Part shown: positions 6,586 through 14,996 of the stretch, piece by piece
Layout: the number at the start of each line of letters is the position of its first letter
Numbering within the stretch: the stretch's first letter is position 1
From: an uncultured Shinella sp.
Lineage (GTDB): Bacteria > Pseudomonadota > Alphaproteobacteria > Rhizobiales > Rhizobiaceae
Assembly (NCBI RefSeq): GCF_946479415.1
Contig: NZ_CAMLFY010000094.1
Span: 1-18,039, forward strand
Direction: 5' to 3'
Length of the DNA stretch: 18,039 bases
Made by a program: the position numbers and the translations under genes
Notes under the pieces: model-generated
Seen by the model: the letters and a program-made list of their open reading frames with translations, nothing else
What the model was told of the DNA's origin: nothing
The model's database searches: none

Positions 6586-8205
6586 ATGCAAAAGTACGAT
6601 GCCCTGATTGTCGGCGGCGGCCACAACGGCCTGGTGACGGCCTGTTACCTCCAGCGCGCCGGCCTCAACGTTCTCGTCGTGGAAAAGAACGGCTGGGTCG
6701 GCGGCGCGGCCACCAGCCGCGAGCTGACGCCCGGCTTCCTCTATTCCAACTGTTCCTATGTCTGCTCGCTGTTTAGGCCGGAGATCATGCGCGATCTCGA
6801 ACTGCCGAAACACGGGTTGCAGGTGATCTCCTATGAAGGCGGCGCGGTCTTCACCCGCGACGGCGACTACCTTGCCTCCTACCGCGACCACGACAGCCAC
6901 CGCCGCGAATTCGCCCGCTATTCCAAGCGCGATGCGGAAGCCTATGAGCGCTATGCCCGCGACGTGACGCGCCAGTGCCGCTTCATCCAGCCGCTCCTGA
7001 TGCGCACCGCCCCCGACCCGTTCGGTTTCCGCCCGCGCGACATTTCCGAGCTGCTCTATCTGGCGAAAAAATTCGGCGAATTCAGCCCGCACGAAATGGC
7101 CGAGACGCTGCGCTTCTGGACCATGTCGATCTCCGACTTCCTCGACGAATATTTCGAGACCGACGTCATCAAGGCCTATCTGGCGCTGTCCGGTATCATC
7201 GGCACCGCACTCGGCCCGATGTCGCCCGGCACGGCCTATGTGCTGCTGCACCATTATATGGGCGAGGTCGACGGCTCGGTCGGCGCTTGGGGCTATGCCC
7301 GTGGCGGCATGGGCGCGGTCACGCAGGCCCTGTCCCGCTCCTTCCAGGCCTCCGGCGGCACGATCCGCACGGATGCGGAGGTCTCGAAGATTTTAACGCG
7401 CGGCGGCCGCACCACCGGCGTCGTGCTGGCCAATGGCGATGAGGTGCGCGCCGATCTCGTCGTCTCCAATGCCGATGTGAAGCGCACCTTCCTGAAGCTT
7501 GTCGAGGAACAGGACCTGCCCGGCGACTTCGTGCATCGCGTCAAGCACTTCAAGATGCGCGGCTCCTCCGGCAAGGTGAACATCGCGCTCGACAGCTTGC
7601 CGGAGTTTCCGGCGCTACCCGAGGGCTCGAACTGCATTCGCGGCGACATGCATTTCACCGACAGTATCGAGCGCATGGAACGTGGCTACGACGACTGGAA
7701 GGCCGGGCGCTGGTCCGCGGATCCCTTCCTCGACATGATGATCCCCACCCTGCTCGACCCGACCATGACCTCGCCCGGCAAACATTTCATGAGCTGTTTC
7801 GTGCAATATTGCCCGCCCAAGGTGGAGGGCCGTGACTGGACGGATGCCGACCGCGATGCCTTCGCCGAGACCGTCATCAGCCAGATCGCCGACTATTCGC
7901 CTGGTTTCCGCGACCGCATCGTGCATATGGAAGTGCGCACGCCACGCGAGATCGAGGCGGAAGTCGGCTTGACCGAGGGCAATATCTTCCAGGGTGAACT
8001 CACCTTCGATCAGCTTCTCTTCAACCGGCCGGTTCCCGGCTATGCGCAATACCGCAGCCCCATCCATGGGCTCTATATGTGCGGCTCCTCCACCCATCCG
8101 GGCGGCGGAGTGATGGGCGCGCCCGGCCGCAACGCAGCCGCCGAAATCCTGCGCGACCTCAAGCGTGCCCCCGAACAGATGAGCAAAGCCCATGACGTCA
8201 TTTGA
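6586..8205 (+). CDS. FAD-dependent oxidoreductase, phytoene desaturase/PYROXD2-like (first of two)
   Basis: This is a 539-residue cytoplasmic flavoprotein of the amine oxidase/CrtI-like superfamily. The N-terminal Rossmann motif IVGGGHNGLVTACYLQRAG (about 8-26) with VVEKNGWVGGAATSRE binds FAD. The C-terminal cofactor-binding motif GLYMCGSSTHPGGGVMG is near residues 495-511. ATG at 6586 was chosen because AGGGAGA lies eight bases upstream and the FAD motif starts a few residues later. The frame is open back to 6421, but that would run through the promoter region. In this superfamily such enzymes oxidise C-N or C-C bonds. No carotenoid genes are nearby, so a desaturase role in carotenoid synthesis is unlikely. 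It heads an operon with a second flavoprotein, a GcvT-fold protein and a small protein, overlapping the next gene by 14 bases. Confidence 0.88.
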   Translation: MQKYDALIVGGGHNGLVTACYLQRAGLNVLVVEKNGWVGGAATSRELTPGFLYSNCSYVCSLFRPEIMRDLELPKHGLQVISYEGGAVFTRDGDYLASYRDHDSHRREFARYSKRDAEAYERYARDVTRQCRFIQPLLMRTAPDPFGFRPRDISELLYLAKKFGEFSPHEMAETLRFWTMSISDFLDEYFETDVIKAYLALSGIIGTALGPMSPGTAYVLLHHYMGEVDGSVGAWGYARGGMGAVTQALSRSFQASGGTIRTDAEVSKILTRGGRTTGVVLANGDEVRADLVVSNADVKRTFLKLVEEQDLPGDFVHRVKHFKMRGSSGKVNIALDSLPEFPALPEGSNCIRGDMHFTDSIERMERGYDDWKAGRWSADPFLDMMIPTLLDPTMTSPGKHFMSCFVQYCPPKVEGRDWTDADRDAFAETVISQIADYSPGFRDRIVHMEVRTPREIEAEVGLTEGNIFQGELTFDQLLFNRPVPGYAQYRSPIHGLYMCGSSTHPGGGVMGAPGRNAAAEILRDLKRAPEQMSKAHDVI

Positions 8206-9748
8206 TGCCATCGTAATCGGTGCCGGCCACAACGGCCTTGCCGCCGCCACCCGCCTCGCCAAGGGCGGTCGCCGCGTTCTGGTGCTGGAAGCGGCAAACG
8301 AACCGGGCGGCGCCACCCGCGGCCGCGAATTCGCCCCCGGCTTCCGCTCCGCCGGCCTCGCCCATCTCGTCAACCGGCTGGATGCCGAGGTCGCCAAGGA
8401 TATCGGCCTCGACCTCAAGGGCGATGAGAACCTGCTGCCGACAACGGTGCTTGACGGCTCCGGCAGGGCGCTCACACTCCACGGCGCCTATGGCGAAAGC
8501 ATCGACGGCGTCTCCACCGAGGAAGCCGCCGCCTTTTCGGCGATGCGCAAGAAACTCATTTTCCAGGCAAGCATCCTCAAACGCTTCCTCCGCCGCCCGC
8601 CGCCGCAGATCGGCGCGGTCTCGCTCGGCGATCTCTCGACACTCGCCGGCGCCGGGCTCAGCCTGATCCGCAAGGGTCGCAGCGAGGGCCGCGATTTCCT
8701 GCGCATGCTCTTGATGAACGTCGCCGATGTCACCGACGAATACCTGACCGACGACCGCCTCAAGGGTCTTCTCGCCTTCGACGCCACGCTCGGCATCCAT
8801 CTCGGCCCGCGTTCACCGACCTCCCTGCTCGGCCTCTATTATCGCCTGACTGGCGACGTCGCCGGCCAGACCGGCGGCCAGTTCGTACCGGCGGGCGGCA
8901 TGGCGAGCATCGCCCCCGCCTTCCGGCGCGCGGCGGAAAAAGCAGGCGTCACCATCCGCTGCGCGACACCCGTCGCCCGCATCCTCGCCGATCGCGGCCG
9001 CGCCAGCGGCGTCGTTCTCGGCGACGGAACGCAGATCACCGCCACCGTCGTCGTTTCGGCCGTGCATCCGCAGACGACGTTCCTGCACCTCGTCGATCCC
9101 GCCGAAAGCGGCACCGGCTTCGTGCGCTCGGTGAAGAACGTGCGCAGCCACGGCAATGTCGCCAAGCTGGACCTTGCGCTGGACCGCATGCCCGACTTCA
9201 CCGGCCTGCCGCTGGAAGCCCGCAACGGCCGCATCGTGCTGGTCCGCTCGAAAGAACAGGTCGAGACGGCCTTCAACCCGGCGAAATACGGCGAGTTCTC
9301 CACCGATCCGGTCATGGAGATCACGCTGCCGAGCCTCGCCGACCCCTCCCTCGCCCCATCCGGCGCCTGCACGCTCTCCGCACTCGTGCAATACGCGCCC
9401 TACCGCCTCAAGGCCGGCTGGGAGCACGGCAAACCGGCCTTCCTCAAGATCGTTCTGGAAACACTGGAGCGTCACGCGCCCGGTATCGGCAAATCCATCC
9501 TCGCGGCCAATCTGATGACGCCGGTCGATATCGAAGCGGAATACAATCTGCCCGGCGGCCATTGGCATCACGGCGAGTTGCAGGCCGACCAGCTGCTGGT
9601 CAACCGCCCGACGGGGGCGGCTTCCGGCTACAAGACGCCGATCGAGGGCCTCTATCTCGCCAGCGCCGGCGCGCATCCCGGCGGCGGCATTTCCGGCCTG
9701 CCGGGCTGGAACGCCGCGCGCCACATCCTTTCGGGAGCGACAGCATGA
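8192..9748 (+). CDS. FAD-dependent oxidoreductase, phytoene desaturase/PYROXD2-like (second of two)
   Basis: This 518-residue flavoprotein comes from the same superfamily as its upstream neighbour. It carries IVIGAGHNGLAAATRLAKGG (about 7-26) with LEAANEPGGATRGREF, and ends with GLYLASAGAHPGGGISGLPG near 488-507. The two proteins share the C-terminal pattern IEAE..L..G....GEL..DQLL.NRP before the glycine-rich motif, but differ widely elsewhere, so they are old paralogues rather than a recent duplication. ATG at 8192 overlaps the preceding gene by 14 bases and has no clear ribosome site, which suggests translational coupling. The stop overlaps the next start (ATGA, 9745-9748). Tight coupling of two distinct members suggests either a heteromeric enzyme or two successive oxidation steps. 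The substrate is unknown. Confidence 0.88.
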   Translation: MTSFDAIVIGAGHNGLAAATRLAKGGRRVLVLEAANEPGGATRGREFAPGFRSAGLAHLVNRLDAEVAKDIGLDLKGDENLLPTTVLDGSGRALTLHGAYGESIDGVSTEEAAAFSAMRKKLIFQASILKRFLRRPPPQIGAVSLGDLSTLAGAGLSLIRKGRSEGRDFLRMLLMNVADVTDEYLTDDRLKGLLAFDATLGIHLGPRSPTSLLGLYYRLTGDVAGQTGGQFVPAGGMASIAPAFRRAAEKAGVTIRCATPVARILADRGRASGVVLGDGTQITATVVVSAVHPQTTFLHLVDPAESGTGFVRSVKNVRSHGNVAKLDLALDRMPDFTGLPLEARNGRIVLVRSKEQVETAFNPAKYGEFSTDPVMEITLPSLADPSLAPSGACTLSALVQYAPYRLKAGWEHGKPAFLKIVLETLERHAPGIGKSILAANLMTPVDIEAEYNLPGGHWHHGELQADQLLVNRPTGAASGYKTPIEGLYLASAGAHPGGGISGLPGWNAARHILSGATA

Positions 9749-10977
9749 ACGCCATGACGAAATCCGCCGCCGACCTGCGCCGTGCCGCCCGCGACCATAT
9801 CCGCGTGCCCCGCCTCGAAACGCCGTTCCACGAGCGGCTGATGGCGATCAGCGAGGTCAACGACTGGTACAACTGGGCCGGCTACAAGGCGCCGCATTCG
9901 CTGACCGACGGCGAACTCGAATATTTCGCCATCCGCTCCACCGCCGCGCTGTTCGACATTTCGCCCATGGTGAAATACCGCATCGCCGGCCCGGATGCGG
10001 AACGCTACCTCAACCGCCTGACGCTGCGCGACGTGCGAAAACTCGGCGTCAACCGCGTGCACTACACCGCCTGGTGCGACGACCATGGCCATGTGCTCGA
10101 CGACGGCACGCTGTTCCGTCTCGGCGAACAGGAATTCCGTCTCTGCTGCCAGGAACGCCACCTGCCCTGGCTGCTCGACAGCGCTTTCGGCTTCACCGTC
10201 GACATCCGCGAGGAGACGGAGGAAATCGCCGGCCTCGCACTGCAAGGCCCGACCAGCTACGCCGTGCTGCGCGATGCCGGTTTCGCCGGTGTAGAACGGC
10301 TGAAACCCTTCGACATCGCCACCTTCCCGCATGAGGGCGGCGAGGTCGCGATCTCGCGCACCGGCTTTACCGGCGATCTCGGCTACGAACTCTTCATGCC
10401 GCGCGCCAGGGCACTCTCGCTCTGGGACCGGCTGTGGGTGGCCGGCGAGCTTCATGCCATCCGCGCCATCGGCTATGGCGCGCTGAACCAGACGCGCATC
10501 GAGGCCGGCTTCATCGTCGCCAATGCGGATTTCATGACGGCCGAGGCGGCCCTGCGCGCCGACCGCGTGCGCATGCCGGACGAAATCGGCCTCGACTGGC
10601 TGGTCGATCCGGACAAGCCGAACTTCAACGGCCGCCGCGCCATTCTCGATGCGCGGCGGAATCAGACTCTCAAGCACATCCTGGTCGGCCTTGAAATCGA
10701 AGGGAATATTTCCGCCGAACATGCCATCGTCTACCACCGGCAGAAGCATGAAGCCGGCCTCGTCACCGCTGCGATCTGGTCGCCGACGGCCAAGCGCAAC
10801 ATCGCCATTGCCAGCCTGGAGCGGCCCTACGGCTCGAAGTTCACCGAAGACCTTTGGGTCGAGATCTATGCGATGCGCGAGCTGAAATACCAGAAGATGA
10901 TGAAGCGGGCGAAGATCGTGCCCCGCCCCTTCGTCAAGCTCGCCCGCCGCACGACGACCCCGCCGGGCCTCAAATAG
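9745..10977 (+). CDS. GcvT-fold aminomethyltransferase-like protein (folate-dependent demethylase type)
   Basis: This 410-residue protein has the fold of the glycine-cleavage T protein and of folate-dependent demethylases such as DmdA and the dimethylglycine/sarcosine oxidase C-terminal domains. Visible marks are ALFDISPMVKYRIAGPDAERYL (about 68-89), the HVLDDGTLFRL stretch with the aspartate pair at 119-120 that aligns with the conserved VIDD of GcvT, LALQGPTSYAVL (164-175), SRTGFTGDLGYELF (204-217) and IGYGALNQTRIEAG (242-255). An N-terminal extension of about 45 residues precedes the core. The usual role would be to take a methyl or methylene group from an amine to tetrahydrofolate. No GcvH or GcvP partner is present, so a glycine-cleavage role is unlikely. 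It starts by ATGA overlap with the second flavoprotein and abuts the following small gene. Confidence 0.87.
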   Translation: MNAMTKSAADLRRAARDHIRVPRLETPFHERLMAISEVNDWYNWAGYKAPHSLTDGELEYFAIRSTAALFDISPMVKYRIAGPDAERYLNRLTLRDVRKLGVNRVHYTAWCDDHGHVLDDGTLFRLGEQEFRLCCQERHLPWLLDSAFGFTVDIREETEEIAGLALQGPTSYAVLRDAGFAGVERLKPFDIATFPHEGGEVAISRTGFTGDLGYELFMPRARALSLWDRLWVAGELHAIRAIGYGALNQTRIEAGFIVANADFMTAEAALRADRVRMPDEIGLDWLVDPDKPNFNGRRAILDARRNQTLKHILVGLEIEGNISAEHAIVYHRQKHEAGLVTAAIWSPTAKRNIAIASLERPYGSKFTEDLWVEIYAMRELKYQKMMKRAKIVPRPFVKLARRTTTPPGLK

Positions 10978-11226
10978 ATGGACGAGGAAACCCGCCGCAA
11001 CTGGGAGATCATCGCCATGCCGCCTGGAGCCGAATGGTCCGGGCGCGCACGCTATGCGGCGGCGATGTATTTCTGCCAGCGCGGCGACATGGCGCCGGAG
11101 GTGCTCGAAATCTACCGCATCTGTTCGCGGCTCGATGCGGAGGACCCGGTCTCCGTGCTGCGCCGCTGGCAGGTCGGCGCGGAATGGATCGCGAAGCTGG
11201 AAGCCTATCGCGGCCGATCAGTGTGA
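10978..11226 (+). CDS. Small protein of 82 residues, unrecognised, coupled to the GcvT-like gene
   Basis: I do not recognise this protein. Its ATG follows the upstream TAG with no gap (TAGATG at 10975-10980), so ribosomes finishing the GcvT-like protein would probably restart here. Codon use with high GC at third positions matches the operon. The product is soluble, with tryptophans in NWEII, EWSGRARYAAAMYF, RRWQVGAEWIAK and two cysteines (about residues 33 and 49). Most of it looks helical. It lacks a signal peptide, membrane segment or metal-binding cluster. Position at the end of a catabolic operon suggests an accessory subunit or assembly factor of one of the upstream enzymes. Its last nine bases overlap the end of the convergent AcrR-like gene. 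Confidence 0.75.
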   Translation: MDEETRRNWEIIAMPPGAEWSGRARYAAAMYFCQRGDMAPEVLEIYRICSRLDAEDPVSVLRRWQVGAEWIAKLEAYRGRSV

Positions 11227-11841
11227 CGGCGTGGGTCCCGAATAGGTGGCAAAGAGCCGGCGCAGCGCATCCTTGCCTTCGCTGGCGATATCGAACCGGC
11301 GTCCGAACAGCAGCCATTCAGAGCACAAACCCTTGATGACCCAGCGCAGCATGGAGGCGGCCGAACGGGGCGTCCAGGCCCCGCCGAGCTTGCCCTGCCC
11401 CTGCGCCTTCGCGAAGGCCGCTTCCAGCGCCTGCATGTGCTCGTCGTCGAGATCGTTCTGCCGCTCGGAGATGACAGCGAATTCGCCGGTATTGTCGCAG
11501 CGCAGCAGAATGGAGAGGATGCGCTGGCGGTGCTCGTCCTCGGCCAGCAACTCCAGCCATTCGCGGCCAACCCGCTCGAGCACGCCGAAGACATCGGCAT
11601 TCTCGGCCTCCAGCTCGCGGGCGATCAGCTCTTCCTGCGGCATGGGCAGCGAATTGTAGAGTTCCAGCACCAGATCCGCCCTATTGGCGAAGTGCCAGTA
11701 GATGGCGCCGCGGGTGACCCCCGCGGCGCGTGCCACATCCTCCATCGAGGCATGGGCGACACCTTTTTCGTAGAAGACCTTTTCGGCCGCCAGCAGGATC
11801 TGCTGGCGGGTTTCCTTGGCCTCTGCCTTGGTCCGGCGCAT
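11218..11841 (-). CDS. TetR family repressor of the RND efflux operon (AcrR-like)
   Basis: This 207-residue repressor has its helix-turn-helix at about residues 31-51. The stretch AAGVTRGAIYWHF is the same as I recall for E. coli AcrR, and the opening RRTKAEAKETRQQIL is also AcrR-like. The C-terminal ligand domain, with WVIKGLCSEWLL near the end, is expected to bind structurally varied drugs. ATG at 11841 starts six bases after the pump gene stop, with GGAG overlapping that stop region. It is therefore the last gene of the efflux operon rather than divergent from it, so it would repress its own synthesis through the promoter near 16390. It ends convergently with a nine-base overlap with the 82-residue gene. 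Confidence 0.9.
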   Translation of the reverse strand: MRRTKAEAKETRQQILLAAEKVFYEKGVAHASMEDVARAAGVTRGAIYWHFANRADLVLELYNSLPMPQEELIARELEAENADVFGVLERVGREWLELLAEDEHRQRILSILLRCDNTGEFAVISERQNDLDDEHMQALEAAFAKAQGQGKLGGAWTPRSAASMLRWVIKGLCSEWLLFGRRFDIASEGKDALRRLFATYSGPTPSH

Positions 11842-11847
11842 GGCGGC

Positions 11848-14800
11848 TTACTCCGCCGGGCTGGTTGCAGCCGGCGCCGGCTCCTCCTTCTTTTTCCCGT
11901 AGCCGAACAGCTTCATCACGAAGACGAAGAAGATCGGCACGAAGAAGATGGCGAGCACGGTCGCGGTGATCATGCCGCCCATGACGCCGGTACCGATGGC
12001 GCGCTGGCTGCCCGAGCTTGCGCCGGTCGCGATCGCCAGCGGCAGAACGCCGAGCGTGAAGGCGAGCGAGGTCATCAGGATCGGGCGGAAGCGCAGGTGG
12101 CAGGCCTCGATGGTCGCATCGATCAGCGACTTGCCAGCCTCCATCTGCTCCTTGGCGAACTCGATGATCAGGATCGCGTTTTTCGCCGAAAGGCCGATGA
12201 TCGCGATCAGGCCCACCTTGAAGTACACGTCGTTCGACATGTCGCGCATGGTGACGGCCAGCACCGCGCCGATCACGCCGAGCGGCACCACGAGGATGAC
12301 CGCAAACGGGATCGACCAGCTTTCATAGAGGGCAGCAAGGCACAGGAAGACCAGGAGGATCGACAGGCCGACAAGGATCGGCGCCTGCGAACCGGACTGG
12401 ATTTCCTGCAGCGACTGACCCGTCCACTCGTAGCCGAAGCCCGGCGGCAGCTGGGCGGCAAGCCGCTCCATTTCGGCGATCGCATCACCGGAAGAGAAGC
12501 CCGGCTTGGTCTCGCCGCTGAGGCGCATGGACGGATAGCCGTTGTAGCCAACCGTCTGCGTCGGCGCCATCATCCACTCCGCGGTCGCAAAGGCCGAGAG
12601 CGGAACCATGCCGCCGCTCGAATTGCGCACGTTGAGTTTCAGAAGGTCGGCCACCTGCATGCGTTCGTTCTGGTCCGCCTGCACCGTCACGCGCTGCATG
12701 CGCCCGGCATTCGGGAAGTCGTTGACATAAGTCGAGCCGAGATTGGTCGAGATCGTCGAATTGATATCGGCGAAGGTCACACCGAAGGTGTTGGCCTTCT
12801 CGCGATCGATCACGACATTGACCTGGGCCGCATCCGGCATGCCCTCGACGCGAACGCCCGTCACGACATTGCTCTGGGCCGCAAGGCCGATGAGCTGCCC
12901 CGTCGCGGCCGACAGCGCCTGCTGGCCGAGACCACCGCGATCCTGCAGACGGAACGAGAAGCCGCCCGTCGTGCCGAGACCCTGGATCGGCGGCGGCGAC
13001 AGCGCGAAGCTGATCGCATCCTTGATCTGGCTCATCGCCATGCTGGCACGCCCGGCAATCGACTGCGCGGAGTTTTCAGGCCCGCGCTCGCTCCAGTCCT
13101 TCAGCGTCACGAAGGCAAGGCCGGCATTCTGACCCGCCCCGAAGAACGAGAAACCGTTGATGCCGACGATCGTGTTGACGGCGGATTCCTGACCGAAGAT
13201 CTTTTCGGTCTGGGCCAGCACTTCGTCCGTACGGTGGCCGGTGGCTTCCGAAGGCAGCTGCATCATGACGATGACGAAACCCTGGTCCTCGTCCGGCAGG
13301 AACGACGACGGCAGCTTCATGAACATGTAGCCGAGGCCCGCGAGGATGGCGATATAGATCACCATGAAGCGGCCCGTCCGGCGGATCAGCCAGCTGACCG
13401 TGCCGCTGTAACCGCGCGACGAGCGGTCGAAACCGCGGTTGAACCAGCCGAAGAAACCACGCTTGGTGTGGTGGTGCCCCTTCGGAACCTGCTTGAGGAA
13501 GCTGCCCGCGAGTGCCGGCGTCAGCGACAAAGCGAGGAAGGCCGAGAACAGGATCGAGACGACCATCGTCAGCGAGAACTGCTGGTAGATGACGCCGACG
13601 GCACCGGGGAAAAAGCCCATCGGAATGAACACCGAGGCGAGCACCAGCGTGATGCCGATGACGGCACCGGTGATCTGCTTCATCGCCTTTCGGGTCGCCT
13701 CCTTCGGCGGCAGCCCCTCTTCCGACATGATACGCTCGACGTTTTCGACGACGATGATTGCGTCGTCAACGAGGATGCCGATGGCGAGCACCATGGCGAA
13801 CATGGTGAGCACGTTGATCGAGAAGCCCATGGCGAGCATGACGGCGCAGGTGCCGAGCAGGGCGACGGGAACGACGAGCGTCGGGATGATCGTGTAGCGA
13901 ATGTTCTGCAGGAACAGGAACATCACAAGGAAGACGAGACCGACAGCTTCTAGCAGCGTGTGCAGAACCTTTTCGATCGACACCTTCACGAAGGGCGAGG
14001 TGTCATAGGGGATCGAATATTCGAGGCCCGGCGGGAAGAACTTCGACAGTTCGTCCATGCGCGCCTTGATCGCTTCCGAGGTCGCCATGGCGTTGCCGCT
14101 CGGCGAAAGCTGAACGCCGATGGCGGCGGACGGCTTGCCGTTGAGGCGCGTCGAGAACGAATAGGTTTCGCCGCCCACTTCGACGCGGGCAACGTCACGC
14201 AGGCGCACGGCCGAACCATCCGCATTGGCGCGCAGCACGATGGCGCCGAACTCTTCCGGCGTCGTCAGCTGGCCCTTGATGTTGACGGGGGCCGCGATCT
14301 GCTGGGTGATCGGGTTCGGCTGGGCACCGATGGAACCGGCCGCGATCTGGGCGTTCTGCGCCTGCACGGCGGCGGTGATATCCGCAGCCGTCAGATTGAG
14401 ACCGAGCATCTTGGCGGGATCGAGCCAGACGCGCATCGAACGTTGGGTTGCAAACAGCTGCGCACGGCCGACGCCGGGCACGCGCTGCACTTCCGAGAGA
14501 ACGTTGCGGTTGAGATAGTCGCCGAGGCTGATCGCATCCATCGAGCCGTCGGTGGAGGTGAGCGAGACGATCAGCAGGAAGCCGGAGCCGGCTTCCTCGA
14601 CCTGCACGCCCTGGCGGCGCACGGAATCGGGAAGACGCGGTTCGACGCGGCTGATGCGGTTCTGCACATCGACCGAAGCCTGCGACGGGTCGGTGCCCGG
14701 CGCGAAGGTGATGTTGATTTCGGCCGAACCCGAAGCGCTCGAGGTCGATTCGAAATACAGCATGCCTTCCACGCCGTTCAGCTCATCCTCGATGAGCTTG

Positions 14801-14985
14801 GTCACGCTCTGGTAGGTGTCCTGCGAGGACGCGCCGGCATAGGAGGTCGAGACCGAAATCTGCGGCGGCGCGACGTTCGGATATTGCGAGATCGGCAGCA
14901 ACGGGATGGAGATGGCGCCGGCAATCATGATGAAGATCGCCACGACCCAGGCGAAAATCGGCCTGTCGATAAAGAAACTGGGCAT
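11848..14985 (-). CDS. RND multidrug efflux pump, HAE1 family (AcrB/BepE/SmeB-like)
   Basis: This 1045-residue inner-membrane proton-drug antiporter is close in length to E. coli AcrB (1049). The N-terminus FFIDRPIFAWVVAIFIM is the standard first helix of the family. The proton-relay pair lies in GILVDDAIIVVENVERIM with Asp407 and Asp408, the same numbers as AcrB, and the relay lysine is in GLSAKNAILIIEF at about 935. Two large periplasmic loops follow helices 1 and 7, as expected for a trimeric pump. ATG at 14985 is preceded by AAGGA overlapping the stop of the adaptor gene, 11 bases away. The adaptor upstream and repressor downstream make it one operon. No TolC-like channel gene is in the window, so one must be supplied from elsewhere. 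A long plus-strand open frame opposite this gene is a codon shadow. Confidence 0.95.
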   Translation of the reverse strand: MPSFFIDRPIFAWVVAIFIMIAGAISIPLLPISQYPNVAPPQISVSTSYAGASSQDTYQSVTKLIEDELNGVEGMLYFESTSSASGSAEINITFAPGTDPSQASVDVQNRISRVEPRLPDSVRRQGVQVEEAGSGFLLIVSLTSTDGSMDAISLGDYLNRNVLSEVQRVPGVGRAQLFATQRSMRVWLDPAKMLGLNLTAADITAAVQAQNAQIAAGSIGAQPNPITQQIAAPVNIKGQLTTPEEFGAIVLRANADGSAVRLRDVARVEVGGETYSFSTRLNGKPSAAIGVQLSPSGNAMATSEAIKARMDELSKFFPPGLEYSIPYDTSPFVKVSIEKVLHTLLEAVGLVFLVMFLFLQNIRYTIIPTLVVPVALLGTCAVMLAMGFSINVLTMFAMVLAIGILVDDAIIVVENVERIMSEEGLPPKEATRKAMKQITGAVIGITLVLASVFIPMGFFPGAVGVIYQQFSLTMVVSILFSAFLALSLTPALAGSFLKQVPKGHHHTKRGFFGWFNRGFDRSSRGYSGTVSWLIRRTGRFMVIYIAILAGLGYMFMKLPSSFLPDEDQGFVIVMMQLPSEATGHRTDEVLAQTEKIFGQESAVNTIVGINGFSFFGAGQNAGLAFVTLKDWSERGPENSAQSIAGRASMAMSQIKDAISFALSPPPIQGLGTTGGFSFRLQDRGGLGQQALSAATGQLIGLAAQSNVVTGVRVEGMPDAAQVNVVIDREKANTFGVTFADINSTISTNLGSTYVNDFPNAGRMQRVTVQADQNERMQVADLLKLNVRNSSGGMVPLSAFATAEWMMAPTQTVGYNGYPSMRLSGETKPGFSSGDAIAEMERLAAQLPPGFGYEWTGQSLQEIQSGSQAPILVGLSILLVFLCLAALYESWSIPFAVILVVPLGVIGAVLAVTMRDMSNDVYFKVGLIAIIGLSAKNAILIIEFAKEQMEAGKSLIDATIEACHLRFRPILMTSLAFTLGVLPLAIATGASSGSQRAIGTGVMGGMITATVLAIFFVPIFFVFVMKLFGYGKKKEEPAPAATSPAE

Positions 14986-14996
14986 CGTTGCGGTCC

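Noticed and set aside
6586..9748. Carotenoid biosynthesis desaturases
   Set aside because: Only the broad CrtI-like fold supports this. No phytoene synthase, cyclase or GGPP synthase gene is nearby, and the neighbours point to amine metabolism.
9745..10977. Genuine glycine-cleavage T protein (gcvT)
   Set aside because: No gcvH or gcvP is adjacent, an N-terminal extension is present, and the operon partners are flavin oxidoreductases, so a different folate-dependent reaction is more likely.
11437..13953. Plus-strand open frame of 838 codons opposite the RND pump gene
   Set aside because: It is composed mainly of His, Arg, Asp, Glu and Gln in the pattern of a complementary-strand shadow of a high-GC gene. 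It has no recognisable domain, while the minus strand encodes a full HAE1 pump.
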